DNA of 10,089 bases from an uncultured Olsenella sp. (GTDB lineage Bacteria; Actinomycetota; Coriobacteriia; Coriobacteriales; Atopobiaceae): positions 1 to 10,089 of the forward strand of contig URLM01000060.1 in NCBI GenBank assembly GCA_900548775.1. Reading direction: 5' to 3'. The number at the start of each line of letters is the position of its first letter. Positions within the stretch are counted from its first letter, which is position 1. The position numbers and the translations under genes are program-made. This document shows positions 1-6,204 of the stretch, piece by piece. Below the pieces are notes generated by a model, which saw nothing but the letters and a program-made list of their open reading frames with translations, searched no databases and had not been told where the DNA came from.

Positions 1-464
1 AGCGCGGCCACGATGGTGTCCTGCACGTGGTCAATCTCGCCCGCACGATCGAGCTGGTCGCGGAAGAGGTTGAGAAGCACCAGGTAGCGAGGGCGCAGCT
101 GGGGCAGGATGTGGATGGTCGAGAGCTCGTCCGCCTCCATGACCGCCCAGTCCGCGCCACTGCCGGGGAGAAGCGCGGCGGCGACGCCGGCCGCCATGTT
201 GGCGCCCGCACGGTTGCAGAGGACCCTGCTGCCCGAGCGCTCGATGGCGTTTGCCAGCACGTTGTTGGTGGTGGTCTTGCCGTTTGTGCCGCAGACCACA
301 ATGGCGCCCTGGGAGAGCTTGGGCGCCAGGTGCGCTATGGCGTTGGGGTCGAGCGCGAGGGTGACCCGCCCGGGCATCTGGGATGCGTTGCGGTGAAGCA
401 CGCGCCGCAGGCCCCAGGACGTGAGGCGTCCCAGGCCCACGGCACAGGCATTGCGAACTCCCAT
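1..464 (-). CDS. murT: Lipid II isoglutaminyl synthase subunit MurT (partial, C-terminus beyond left edge)
   Basis: Mur-ligase-like subunit that, in a complex with the glutaminase GatD, amidates the alpha-carboxyl of D-glutamate in the lipid II stem peptide on the cytoplasmic side of the membrane. The first 154 residues are visible, reading toward the left edge. The ATP-binding P-loop GTNGKTTT lies at residues 59-66. EADE lies at 110-113. The segment LLNLFRDQLDRAGEID (130-145) is highly characteristic of MurT as opposed to MurC-F. The ATG at 464-462 is chosen because GGGAAGG lies just upstream, inside the end of asp23, and because the protein then starts with the typical short basic N-terminus. 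It begins 3 bp after the asp23 stop, so it is probably translationally coupled. The Cys4 zinc ribbon expected in MurT and the partner gatD would lie outside the window. The identification is strong; completeness cannot be judged. Confidence 0.93.
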   Translation of the reverse strand, partial: MGVRNACAVGLGRLTSWGLRRVLHRNASQMPGRVTLALDPNAIAHLAPKLSQGAIVVCGTNGKTTTNNVLANAIERSGSRVLCNRAGANMAAGVAAALLPGSGADWAVMEADELSTIHILPQLRPRYLVLLNLFRDQLDRAGEIDHVQDTIVAA

Positions 465-467
465 GCG

Positions 468-1034
468 CTACGCCTTCCCGCCGCGAGCGGCCGGTGCCGA
501 GGCCTTGGTGGCGTCGACGGCGGGCGCCGGCGCGGCGTCCTCGGCGTCCTTCTCGGCCTCGACGCTGCGCCTGTACTCCTCGGGCGTGAGCACGTCCTCG
601 ATGCGCAGGTTGACGCCTGCGACCTCCAGGCCGGTCATGCCGGTGACCTGCTTCACGATTGCCTTCTTGACGTCCTCGAAGACCTGCGGCGCATAGGCGC
701 CATACTCGATGAGCACCGAGACGTTGACCTTGACGGCGCTCTCGGGCGTGACCTCTACCGAGACGCCCTTCGTGGTGTCGGAGGCGCCAAACGCGTCCTG
801 GACGCGGTTGAGCCAGCTGCCCTTCATGCCCACCACTCCGGGGACGTCGCGCATTGCGATGGCGACGATCTTCTCGATGACCCCGTTGGAGAAGGTGAGG
901 GAGTCCTCGGAGTCTGAGTCCTCCGCGATGTCGATGTCCTGACCCTGGACGGGCTCGGGCTGGGCTGCGGATGCAGCGGCCGCAACGATGCCGGTCTCTG
1001 CCTCGGCCTCCCGTGCGCTGTTCTCGGTGTCCAT
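468..1034 (-). CDS. Asp23/Gls24 family envelope stress response protein
   Basis: An alkaline-shock protein of 188 residues. Family members are abundant cytoplasmic proteins tethered to the membrane by AmaP and linked to cell-envelope homeostasis. Residues 1 to about 44 are an acidic, Ala-rich disordered tail (DIDIAEDSDSEDS near its end). The Gls24 domain follows (about 45-160), with LTFSNGVIEKIVAIAMRDVP, a VEVTPESAVKVNVSVLIEYG strand pair and VNLRIEDVLTPEEYRR at its end. The C-terminus is a short Ala/Lys-rich tail. The ATG at 1034 has GAGGAG about 5 nt upstream. The gene sits third in the amaP cluster, separated from the DUF2273 gene by a 130-bp gap and followed 3 bp later by murT. That gap is the only long spacer in the operon and might allow separate control of this gene. 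Family assignment is firm; the precise physiological role in this organism is not shown by sequence. Confidence 0.93.
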   Translation of the reverse strand: MDTENSAREAEAETGIVAAAASAAQPEPVQGQDIDIAEDSDSEDSLTFSNGVIEKIVAIAMRDVPGVVGMKGSWLNRVQDAFGASDTTKGVSVEVTPESAVKVNVSVLIEYGAYAPQVFEDVKKAIVKQVTGMTGLEVAGVNLRIEDVLTPEEYRRSVEAEKDAEDAAPAPAVDATKASAPAARGGKA

Positions 1035-1164
1035 GCTCGCTCCTCTGTGTGTGGGCTAATGATTGCGTGCTTGATGATTACTCGCTGTAGTGCCGTTGTG
1101 GTAGTGCCGTTGTGCTTCCCGTGGTGCCCCAGCCGCCCTGTTGTGCCGCGACCCCAGGCGTGCC
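1035..1164 (-). other. 130-bp intra-operon spacer with a tandem 14-bp repeat
   Basis: Non-coding gap between the DUF2273 stop and the asp23 start. It contains GTAGTGCCGTTGTG twice in perfect tandem (1087-1100 and 1101-1114 on the + strand). No rho-independent terminator and no convincing promoter were found by eye. The unusual length compared with the 2-3 bp spacings elsewhere in the operon suggests an internal control point or mRNA processing site; this is inference. Confidence 0.5.
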
Positions 1165-1566
1165 CTAGCGACCCTCGTGGTCCCTGAAGAGCTTGCCCAG
1201 GACACGCAGGATCTTGGGGTCGCCGTCTGCCTGCTGGCCGATGGCCACGCCAATGAGCACGAGAAGCACGAGCAGGAGCGTGCGCCAGAAGCCGATCGCC
1301 GCCATGACAATGGCAACGAGAAGACCGCAGACGCCGCCCAGGAAGGCGTTCTCGTGACCGGGGAAGGTCCTGCTCACCCAGGCAGAGGCCTTGTCGACCC
1401 CACTCTGGGCACCCTCTGCGCTGCCGCCCTCGGGCGCAGCGGCACCGCCCGTCGCGCCTGGGGCGGCGTTGGCGTCCCGCGCCGCGTCGCGCTTCTCGGT
1501 CTGGCTTGCCTGGGGCTCCTCGGCCTCGACCTTCGCCCGCGGCGCCTTGTTGAACTCGTCGCTCAT
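1165..1566 (-). CDS. DUF2273 small integral membrane protein of the Asp23/AmaP cluster
   Basis: A 133-residue protein whose C-terminal half matches the DUF2273 pattern: FPGHENAFLGGVCGLLVAIV, then IGFWRTLLLVLLVLIGVAIG, giving two closely spaced membrane segments at roughly residues 76-92 and 93-112. A short charged tail follows (KILRVLGKLFRDHEGR). The first 70 residues are an unusually long hydrophilic Ala/Glu/Lys-rich extension compared with typical DUF2273 proteins, which are about 60-90 residues. The ATG at 1566 lies 2 bp after the amaP stop (TAG-CC-ATG), and the purine-rich end of amaP supplies the ribosome site. DUF2273 genes are regularly found between or beside amaP and asp23 and are thought to join the same membrane complex. 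The biochemical function is unknown. Confidence 0.87.
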   Translation of the reverse strand: MSDEFNKAPRAKVEAEEPQASQTEKRDAARDANAAPGATGGAAAPEGGSAEGAQSGVDKASAWVSRTFPGHENAFLGGVCGLLVAIVMAAIGFWRTLLLVLLVLIGVAIGQQADGDPKILRVLGKLFRDHEGR

Positions 1567-1568
1567 GG

Positions 1569-2315
1569 CTAGGCCTCCCCGTTCTGAGCGTCAGCATCCT
1601 CGCCCGCCGCACCGGCAGACGACCCCTCATGCCCCAGTCCCATGGGCACCGTGATGGCGCCGTACGACGCCGGCGCAGGTGTGGGCGCCTCCTCCGCTGC
1701 GGACGCGGGCTGCGCCTCCGTCACCGCAACGTCAGCGACTGCCGTCTCTTGCGCCTGCGGAGAGGTGGGAACGCTCACGTCTCCCGCAACGGGCGCGGAC
1801 GAGACCTCCTTGGGCACCACGAACTCCAAGCTCACGTCCTCGAGCTTGTCTCCGCAGACGGCCGTGAGGCCGCGCACCAGCTCCTCGTGAAGCTCGGTGC
1901 CCTTCTCGACCACGTCCACGCTCTCGTGCGGCAAGACGCGCACGTGCACGCGAACGTGCCCGCGCTTCTTGGCGCTCACGTAGACGCGGTCTGCCGAGCA
2001 GGTCCCATCGGCCTCGACCACATGCGTGGCCTGCGACGCGATGGCGTCGCGCGAGACCGAGATGGTGCCGCCATCGACGGTGGTCACCTCGACGGTGCGC
2101 ACCCGGCGCGAGAAGATCGAGCGAAAGAGCAGGATGAGCAGGCCAACCACCGTGATGAGGAGCAGGACCTCCACCACGGTGTAGTACTCCGGCAGCGAGA
2201 AGAGCGCCGAAGCCTGGGTCGTCCAGGGACCTAGCCACGTGAGCACGAACGCAGCCAGGCACAGAAGTCCTGACAGCGAGAAGACGAACATGCAGAAGCG
2301 CTTGAACCCACCCAT
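1569..2315 (-). CDS. amaP: Alkaline shock response membrane anchor protein AmaP
   Basis: A 248-residue membrane protein that in characterised relatives anchors Asp23 to the cytoplasmic membrane. It has two hydrophobic segments near the N-terminus: FCMFVFSLSGLLCLAAFVLTWLG (about residues 6-28) and VVEVLLLITVVGLLILLFRS (about 46-65). A soluble, Asp23-like alpha/beta domain follows (about 70-175, with TVDGGTISVSRDAIASQAT and RVHVRVLPHESVDVVEKGTE). An Ala/Pro/Glu-rich disordered C-terminal tail completes it. The start MGGFKRFCMF at 2315 is preferred because AGGGGAG sits 6 nt upstream. A longer GTG start at 2396 has no ribosome site and would overlap the likely promoter. First gene of the operon; DUF2273 follows after 2 bp. 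The tail is longer than in many homologues. Family call is strong from topology plus synteny. Confidence 0.88.
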   Translation of the reverse strand: MGGFKRFCMFVFSLSGLLCLAAFVLTWLGPWTTQASALFSLPEYYTVVEVLLLITVVGLLILLFRSIFSRRVRTVEVTTVDGGTISVSRDAIASQATHVVEADGTCSADRVYVSAKKRGHVRVHVRVLPHESVDVVEKGTELHEELVRGLTAVCGDKLEDVSLEFVVPKEVSSAPVAGDVSVPTSPQAQETAVADVAVTEAQPASAAEEAPTPAPASYGAITVPMGLGHEGSSAGAAGEDADAQNGEA

Positions 2316-2340
2316 GCGCAACTCCCCTGTCGAGCGCCGT

Positions 2341-2379
2341 CCCGACGGGCTATCCGTCGGCCTGACAAAGAAGAGCATA
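2341..2379 (-). promoter_or_regulatory. Candidate promoter -10 and 5'-leader hairpin of the amaP operon
   Basis: On the minus strand a TATGCT hexamer (2379-2374) could act as a -10 element. The same hexamer occurs upstream of the XRE regulator gene in this window. No good -35 match is present at 16-18 bp. The predicted leader contains a perfect 7-bp hairpin, CCGACGG-(5 nt)-CCGTCGG, at 2360-2342. It is not followed by a T-run, so it is not an obvious terminator. Based on sequence inspection only. Confidence 0.3.
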
Positions 2380-2456
2380 CCCCTTTGGCGCGACACTAAT
2401 TAGACCGCCAGGGACACCCGGCACGCTCCGGGGGCGTCATCCCAGAAGGGCCTGCC

Positions 2457-4454
2457 CTAGTCCGTGAACGTCCTTGCCGTGGGGGTCTGGCGCACCTGGA
2501 GCGCACCCGCTCCCGCCGCAGTAGTCACCTGGTACTCGATGGTCTCGGTCTCGCCAGGCATGGTGCTCACGGCAAAGTAGTGGCCGTCGAGCCCCTCGAG
2601 CTGCCCATTCGTCGCGCGGTCGCTCAGGCCGGAGACCGCACCGCCCGCAGGGCCGAGCACAATCACGAGGGACACCATGTCGCCCCTGCCGGAGGTCATG
2701 TCCGAACCGCCCGTGATGTACTCGGGAGCGGCGGCCGCCTCCTCTTCGGTCATGCGGTTGGTGATGGTGGTGGTCACGTCATACGTAGTGGTGCCGTCGC
2801 TGTTCTTGGTCGCCGTACCCACGGTGGTGCGCAGGTCCATGTACCAGTCCATCTTCGCCCAGGTGTTGTCGTTCACGTAAACGCCGAGCACCGGGTTCGC
2901 CGGGTCGCTGTCAAGCTCGCCAGCGATGCCCAGCTCCTGCATGACGGCCTCCTCGGAGTCGTCTGCCATCCAAACCTGCAGGCGGCGGTCCTCGCCCGAC
3001 TGCTTGATGAGCTTGGTGAGGTCATCGAGGCTCACGGAACCGAGCGAGGTCATGAGCTGGTCGAAGCACAGGCCCGCGACCTCGGCGAACATGGCATCCT
3101 GCTTCGCGCCCTCGGGGTACTTCCAATAGATGTCGGAGAGCAGTACCTGCGCCGCGTTGGTGCCGTCGACCGCCGTTCCGTCGGACGCAACGACCCCGCC
3201 CGTCAGGGCGAGGAGGTTCTGCAGGAAGACGGGGTCGATCGCGATGACGCCCTCGACCTGCTGGTCGCTGTGTTGGTTCCAGCCGTCGGCGAGGTACTTG
3301 CCAGCGTGCGAGAAGTCGGGGGTGAAGTTTGCCCAGGAGGCAGCGATGGCGGGAGCCTCGCCGAGAAGCGAGCGCTCCTCGTCGGTGATGTCGATGTTGA
3401 CGTCGAAGCCCTGGCCCAGCGAGGTCGACTTGCCCAGGCTGATCTCGCCGTCCGTGACGGTCACGGGGATGCGCGCGCCAGGAAGGCCGCCCGTCGCCCT
3501 CAGCTCGGAGTTGTTCTGCGCAACGATGAGGTAGGTGCGCGTACCGTTCGCGCCGAGGAGCCCGGGAAGGCTCGGGGCGATCTTCTCGGCGGTCTGCGCT
3601 CCCTCATCGGCGGTCGAGAGGAGCTGCTGGGCCTTCTCGACATAGGTGTTCACCTGCGAGACGGAGCCGGGCTTGATGGCACTTGCACGCTTAGAGCAGT
3701 CCGAAATCGTGGGCGAGACGTCCGAGAGGGCGTTGACCAGGCTCTGGATGGCGTCCACATCTACCTTGCCGTTGGAGAGCAGCGAGGACATCGAGACGCC
3801 CGAGAGGCTCTGCGCCATGGGCACGAGGACCTTGGCGCCCATGTCGTCCGCGATGCCGGCGAGCTGCTGCGCGTTTCTCACGTCCTGGCCAACCACGGGC
3901 AGGTTGGCTGCGAATCCCCAGAGGGCACCGCTCGTCTCCTTGTGCATGTCGGAGGCCGCCGTGGCGAACGAGTTGGCGTTGTTGAGGAGCGTCTCGCCAT
4001 CCCCGGAGGTGAGGTTGTCCTTCATTGACGAGGCGGTTGAGGAGACAACCTTCGCGTCCGCCTGGACGGCCTGGGCCGAGCGGTAGAGGAAAAAGCCGCA
4101 GGCACCGATGGCGGCGACAAGGGCGAGAACCACCACGAGCACGACCCTGCCGGGGTGGTGGCGCTTGGCCCGTTTGCGCCCGCGCCCAGCCTGCTGACCA
4201 GGGCCGCCGAGGTAGACGTTCATCGCCGGCACGGGCTCGGGAGGCTCGATGTGGGGCGCGCTCTGGTCGTCTGCGAAGCCAAACGCCTGGCCTGCGTCCG
4301 AGAACTGCTGGGTAGCCCCAAAGTCAGGGAGATCGGGCTGCGACGGGCGGAAGTCCTGCTCGTCCTCGTTGTCCCTAGGGCCTGTCGGCTTGGCGAAGTG
4401 TGCTCCGCGCGGACTGTCTGACATCTGCTGTCCCCCCATACGAAAGCCAGCCAT
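2457..4454 (-). CDS. DUF4012 domain-containing membrane-anchored extracellular protein
   Basis: A 665-residue protein of the DUF4012 family, found in actinobacterial and other Gram-positive envelopes and of unknown biochemical role. Residues 1 to about 90 form an acidic, Pro/Gln/Asp-rich cytoplasmic region. A basic patch RGRKRAKRHHPGR follows, then one membrane segment (about 103-124, VVLVVVLALVAAIGACGFFL), giving an N-in, C-out topology. The extracellular part carries the family signatures LPVVGQDVRNAQ (about 185-196) and RTYLIVAQNNSELRATGG (about 306-323), and then repeated beta-rich segments to the C-terminus. Three ATG codons are possible; 4454 is chosen because AAGGA lies 7 nt upstream, although 4424 (with GGGGGGA 6 nt upstream) is also plausible. 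It is transcribed toward amaP, with 141 bp between its stop and the amaP ATG. No sortase signal is visible. Function is unassigned; a role in cell-surface polymer biology is only a guess. Confidence 0.85.
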   Translation of the reverse strand: MAGFRMGGQQMSDSPRGAHFAKPTGPRDNEDEQDFRPSQPDLPDFGATQQFSDAGQAFGFADDQSAPHIEPPEPVPAMNVYLGGPGQQAGRGRKRAKRHHPGRVVLVVVLALVAAIGACGFFLYRSAQAVQADAKVVSSTASSMKDNLTSGDGETLLNNANSFATAASDMHKETSGALWGFAANLPVVGQDVRNAQQLAGIADDMGAKVLVPMAQSLSGVSMSSLLSNGKVDVDAIQSLVNALSDVSPTISDCSKRASAIKPGSVSQVNTYVEKAQQLLSTADEGAQTAEKIAPSLPGLLGANGTRTYLIVAQNNSELRATGGLPGARIPVTVTDGEISLGKSTSLGQGFDVNIDITDEERSLLGEAPAIAASWANFTPDFSHAGKYLADGWNQHSDQQVEGVIAIDPVFLQNLLALTGGVVASDGTAVDGTNAAQVLLSDIYWKYPEGAKQDAMFAEVAGLCFDQLMTSLGSVSLDDLTKLIKQSGEDRRLQVWMADDSEEAVMQELGIAGELDSDPANPVLGVYVNDNTWAKMDWYMDLRTTVGTATKNSDGTTTYDVTTTITNRMTEEEAAAAPEYITGGSDMTSGRGDMVSLVIVLGPAGGAVSGLSDRATNGQLEGLDGHYFAVSTMPGETETIEYQVTTAAGAGALQVRQTPTARTFTD

Positions 4455-4618
4455 GTCCTTGTCCTTGGCCGGCAAGCCGTAGTCTGATGCTATTGCCTTT
4501 CAGGTATTCTCGCATACGGCTCAAAGATACGCGCAGGGAGACGTGCCTGGGGCCGCCAACGGCCAAAGTCCAGACAACGGGCATGCGCAAGGGGCGAGGC
4601 TGGTGGCCGGCGCGCGGG

Positions 4619-4690
4619 CGGCTCCGCGCGGGCAGCGGGGATTTGGGCCTGCGGCGTGCGGACGGCTCCGCGCGAGCGGCGGGGATTTGG
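4619..4690. repeat. Two 28-bp direct repeats, 44-bp period
   Basis: Copy 1 is 4619-4646 and copy 2 is 4663-4690. Both begin CGGCTCCGCGCG and end GCGGGGATTTGG and differ at two of 28 positions. The 16-bp spacer between them is not repeated. The repeats lie in non-coding, GC-rich DNA. They may be part of a dispersed intergenic repeat, but only these two copies are visible here. Confidence 0.75.
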
Positions 4691-4697
4691 ACCGGTG

Positions 4698-4727
4698 TCG
4701 ATACACATTCGTACCCGAATCTGTGAC
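4698..4727. repeat. Degenerate hairpin sharing its left arm with the 4735-4771 palindrome
   Basis: TCGATACACATTCGT (4698-4712) is identical to 4737-4751, 39 bp downstream. Its right arm (CGAATCTGTGAC, 4716-4727) is an imperfect complement of the left arm, so the hairpin has decayed or is asymmetric. Confidence 0.7.
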
Positions 4728-4734
4728 CCGCGCA

Positions 4735-4771
4735 GGTCGATACACATTCGTCGCACGAATGTGTATCGACC
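4735..4771. repeat. Perfect 17-bp inverted repeat with 3-nt loop
   Basis: The left arm GGTCGATACACATTCGT (4735-4751), the loop CGC and the right arm 4755-4771 match at all 17 positions. No T-run follows on either strand, so it does not look like a standard rho-independent terminator, although it lies 80 bp downstream of the pentapeptide-repeat gene. It could be a protein-binding site, a dispersed palindromic repeat or an RNA stability hairpin. Confidence 0.85.
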
Positions 4772-4852
4772 AGGGGCGGTCTGCGTCCGCCAGCAACCGG
4801 GCCACGGCGATGCCGCAACGGCTTCCGAGCCGCCCGCGCCTCCCCGCGGCCC

Positions 4853-5455
4853 TTATCGCAGCTTCACGCCGAGCAAGCCAGCGAGGTCTGGCAGCTGGTC
4901 CACCCCCACATACGCGTCGCGCAGCTCGCGGAACGTGTCGCTCACGCGGACGCCCGCGATGTTGCAGCTCGTGAGGTCGACGCCCGCGAGCCTCGTCTGG
5001 AAGAGCTCCGCGCGCATGAGGTCGCAACCCTCGAGCACCAGCCTGCTGCGCAGGCGAAGCTGCGAGAGGGACGCCTCGCGCAGGTCGCACCCGGAGAACG
5101 AGACGCGCTCGAGCTTGGACTCCGCCAGCCCCACGTACGAGAGGTTGCAGCCCCTGAACTGCGTGCGCACGAGGACGGACTTGTGGAGGTCCGCGCCCAC
5201 CAGGCGGCAGTCCTCGACCCTCGAGTCCCGCCAGAAGCCGGTGTTGCCCGCAACGTTCGCCAGGTCGCAGCCCTCAAACGTGCAGCGCTCGAAGCTTGGG
5301 CGCTCCAGCCGCGCGGAGGCCAGGACGCACCCGCGGAAAGCGCAGTCCTCGAACTCAACATGCCCGAGGTCTTCTCCGGAGAGGTCTTCCCCCGCAAACT
5401 CACGACCGCGGACGTCCCCGTCATTCTCGGCTATGGCGTCAAGCAGTTCGCTCAC
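4853..5455 (-). CDS. Pentapeptide-repeat protein
   Basis: A 200-residue protein built almost entirely of pentapeptide repeats with the A(D/N)LXX pattern. Examples are EFAGEDLSGEDLGHVEFEDCAF, FERCTFEGCDLANV, CRLVGADLHKSVLV, FRGCNLSYVGL, FSGCDLREASL and CDLMRAELFQTRLAGVDL. Such sequences fold as a right-handed quadrilateral beta-helix. Many repeats carry GC(D/N/V)L, so cysteine recurs in the stacks. The repeats cover about residues 15-175; a short non-repeat tail (LRDAYVGVDQLPDLAGLLGVKLR) closes the helix. The GTG start at 5455 follows the SDR stop by 6 bp and has AGGA close upstream, so it is the last gene of a coupled operon. Some family members protect DNA gyrase (Qnr/MfpA), but nothing in this sequence specifically supports that, and the function is unknown. 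Confidence 0.9.
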   Translation of the reverse strand: MSELLDAIAENDGDVRGREFAGEDLSGEDLGHVEFEDCAFRGCVLASARLERPSFERCTFEGCDLANVAGNTGFWRDSRVEDCRLVGADLHKSVLVRTQFRGCNLSYVGLAESKLERVSFSGCDLREASLSQLRLRSRLVLEGCDLMRAELFQTRLAGVDLTSCNIAGVRVSDTFRELRDAYVGVDQLPDLAGLLGVKLR

Positions 5456-5461
5456 GGTTTC

Positions 5462-6202
5462 CTACTCCTCGGGCCACACGAAGTCGAAGCTCCCGGCCTC
5501 GCCGCCGTCGATGAGCAGGTTCTGCCCCGTCATGAAGCGGTTGGTGACGGCGACGAAGTAGATCCACTCGGCGATCTCCTCCGGCGTCGCCCAGCGGCGG
5601 AGCGGCGTGAGGTCCATGATGCGCCCCCAGAGGGCGGGGTCGTCCATCACGGGGCGGTTGAGCTCGGTCATGACGCCGCCCGGGTCCACGCTGTTGCAGG
5701 TGGCCTGCGGTGCCAGCCGCTGCGCGAGATTCTTCGCATAGGCGAGAACCCCGCCCTTCGACGCCGCGTACTCGGGGAACTCAGCTCCGGTGTGCCCGCT
5801 GGAGGACCCCACCAGCACAACTGCACGCACCTGGGGCTGAGGGACGCGCCCGCCCGGCGCGAAGGCATGGCGCTCGCACACGTTGATGGCGCCCTTGAGG
5901 TTGACGTCGATGTCCGCGCCGCTGTCCTGCACGCCCGCGTTGCTCACGATGACCTCAGGCGAAAGCCCCGAAGGCAGCGCCGCACGGTCCCGAACGTCGG
6001 CAACGAAGTGCTGGTAGCGCGGGTGCTCAATCGAGGACGCCAGCACGTCAAGCCCCCACACGCGGTGCCCGCGCGCAAGGAACAGCTCCGCCGTCGCCCG
6101 GCCGATCCCCCGCGACGTGCCCGTAACCAGCACGTCAAGCGCACGCCCGCCAGCATCCAGCGGCGACGGCGATGAGACGAAGGTGCTGCCGCTTTGTCTC
6201 AT
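5462..6202 (-). CDS. SDR-family NAD(P)-dependent oxidoreductase
   Basis: A 246-residue classical short-chain dehydrogenase/reductase. The cofactor-binding motif TGTSRGIG lies at residues 27-34. D52 at the end of strand beta-2 suggests preference for NAD(H). NAG (88-90) and the catalytic Ser in GSSSG (132-136), Tyr145 and Lys149 (YAASK) are all present. PGGVMTEL follows the active site, and TGQNLLIDGGE near the C-terminus is typical of the family. The ATG at 6202 overlaps the transporter stop as ATGA; the resulting N-terminal 20 residues are longer than usual for an SDR. A GTG at residue 24 is a possible alternative, but it would start only four residues before the TGTSRGIG glycine. The start codon lies inside an inverted repeat (6170-6204). 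The substrate cannot be predicted. In an operon with the VUT transporter and the pentapeptide protein. Confidence 0.92.
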   Translation of the reverse strand: MRQSGSTFVSSPSPLDAGGRALDVLVTGTSRGIGRATAELFLARGHRVWGLDVLASSIEHPRYQHFVADVRDRAALPSGLSPEVIVSNAGVQDSGADIDVNLKGAINVCERHAFAPGGRVPQPQVRAVVLVGSSSGHTGAEFPEYAASKGGVLAYAKNLAQRLAPQATCNSVDPGGVMTELNRPVMDDPALWGRIMDLTPLRRWATPEEIAEWIYFVAVTNRFMTGQNLLIDGGEAGSFDFVWPEE

Positions 6203-6204
6203 CG
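6170..6204 (-). promoter_or_regulatory. Inverted repeat enclosing the SDR start codon
   Basis: The arms 6170-6182 (CGATGAGACGAAG) and 6192-6204 (CTTTGTCTCATCG) pair at 12 of 13 positions across a 9-nt loop. The transporter stop and the SDR ATG both lie in the upstream arm as read on the minus strand. In mRNA it could bury the SDR start and make its translation depend on ribosomes finishing the transporter gene. No T-run follows, so a terminator is unlikely. Confidence 0.5.

Larger units (their letters stand above)
4455..4852. other. About 400-bp gap without a credible gene, rich in repeats
   Basis: The stretch lies between the end of the pentapeptide-repeat gene and the start of the DUF4012 gene, both on the minus strand. 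Open frames here are Arg/Ala-rich and run across the repeats in all frames, so none was accepted as a gene. It contains two 28-bp direct repeats, two hairpins 40 bp apart (described separately) and a weak 5-bp stem, CGGCT-CGGA-AGCCG (4832-4819, minus), just after the pentapeptide gene. That stem has no T-run. The DUF4012 promoter must lie here but could not be placed with confidence. Confidence 0.6.

Noticed and set aside
27..917. Long plus-strand open frame across the murT and asp23 region
   Set aside because: It is antisense to two clearly recognisable minus-strand genes, and its translation has the His/Arg/Gly/Asp-rich look of a GC-driven shadow with no family signature.
2417..2432. Terminator after the DUF4012 gene
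   Set aside because: CCCGG-6-CCGGG is only a 5-bp stem without a T-run.
2580..4028. 482-codon plus-strand open frame opposite the DUF4012 gene
   Set aside because: It is a shadow of a minus-strand gene with strong family motifs; it has no ribosome site and no recognisable domain.
4077..4122. Lipobox-like IGAC in the DUF4012 membrane segment
   Set aside because: The hydrophobic segment follows about 100 cytoplasmic residues and is not an N-terminal signal peptide, so it is more likely a plain membrane anchor.
4476..4852. Several overlapping frames in the repeat-rich gap, for example 4521-5090 minus and 4543-4974 plus
   Set aside because: They are Arg/Ala-rich on both strands, cross the direct repeats and hairpins, and overlap the 3' part of the pentapeptide gene in the wrong frame.
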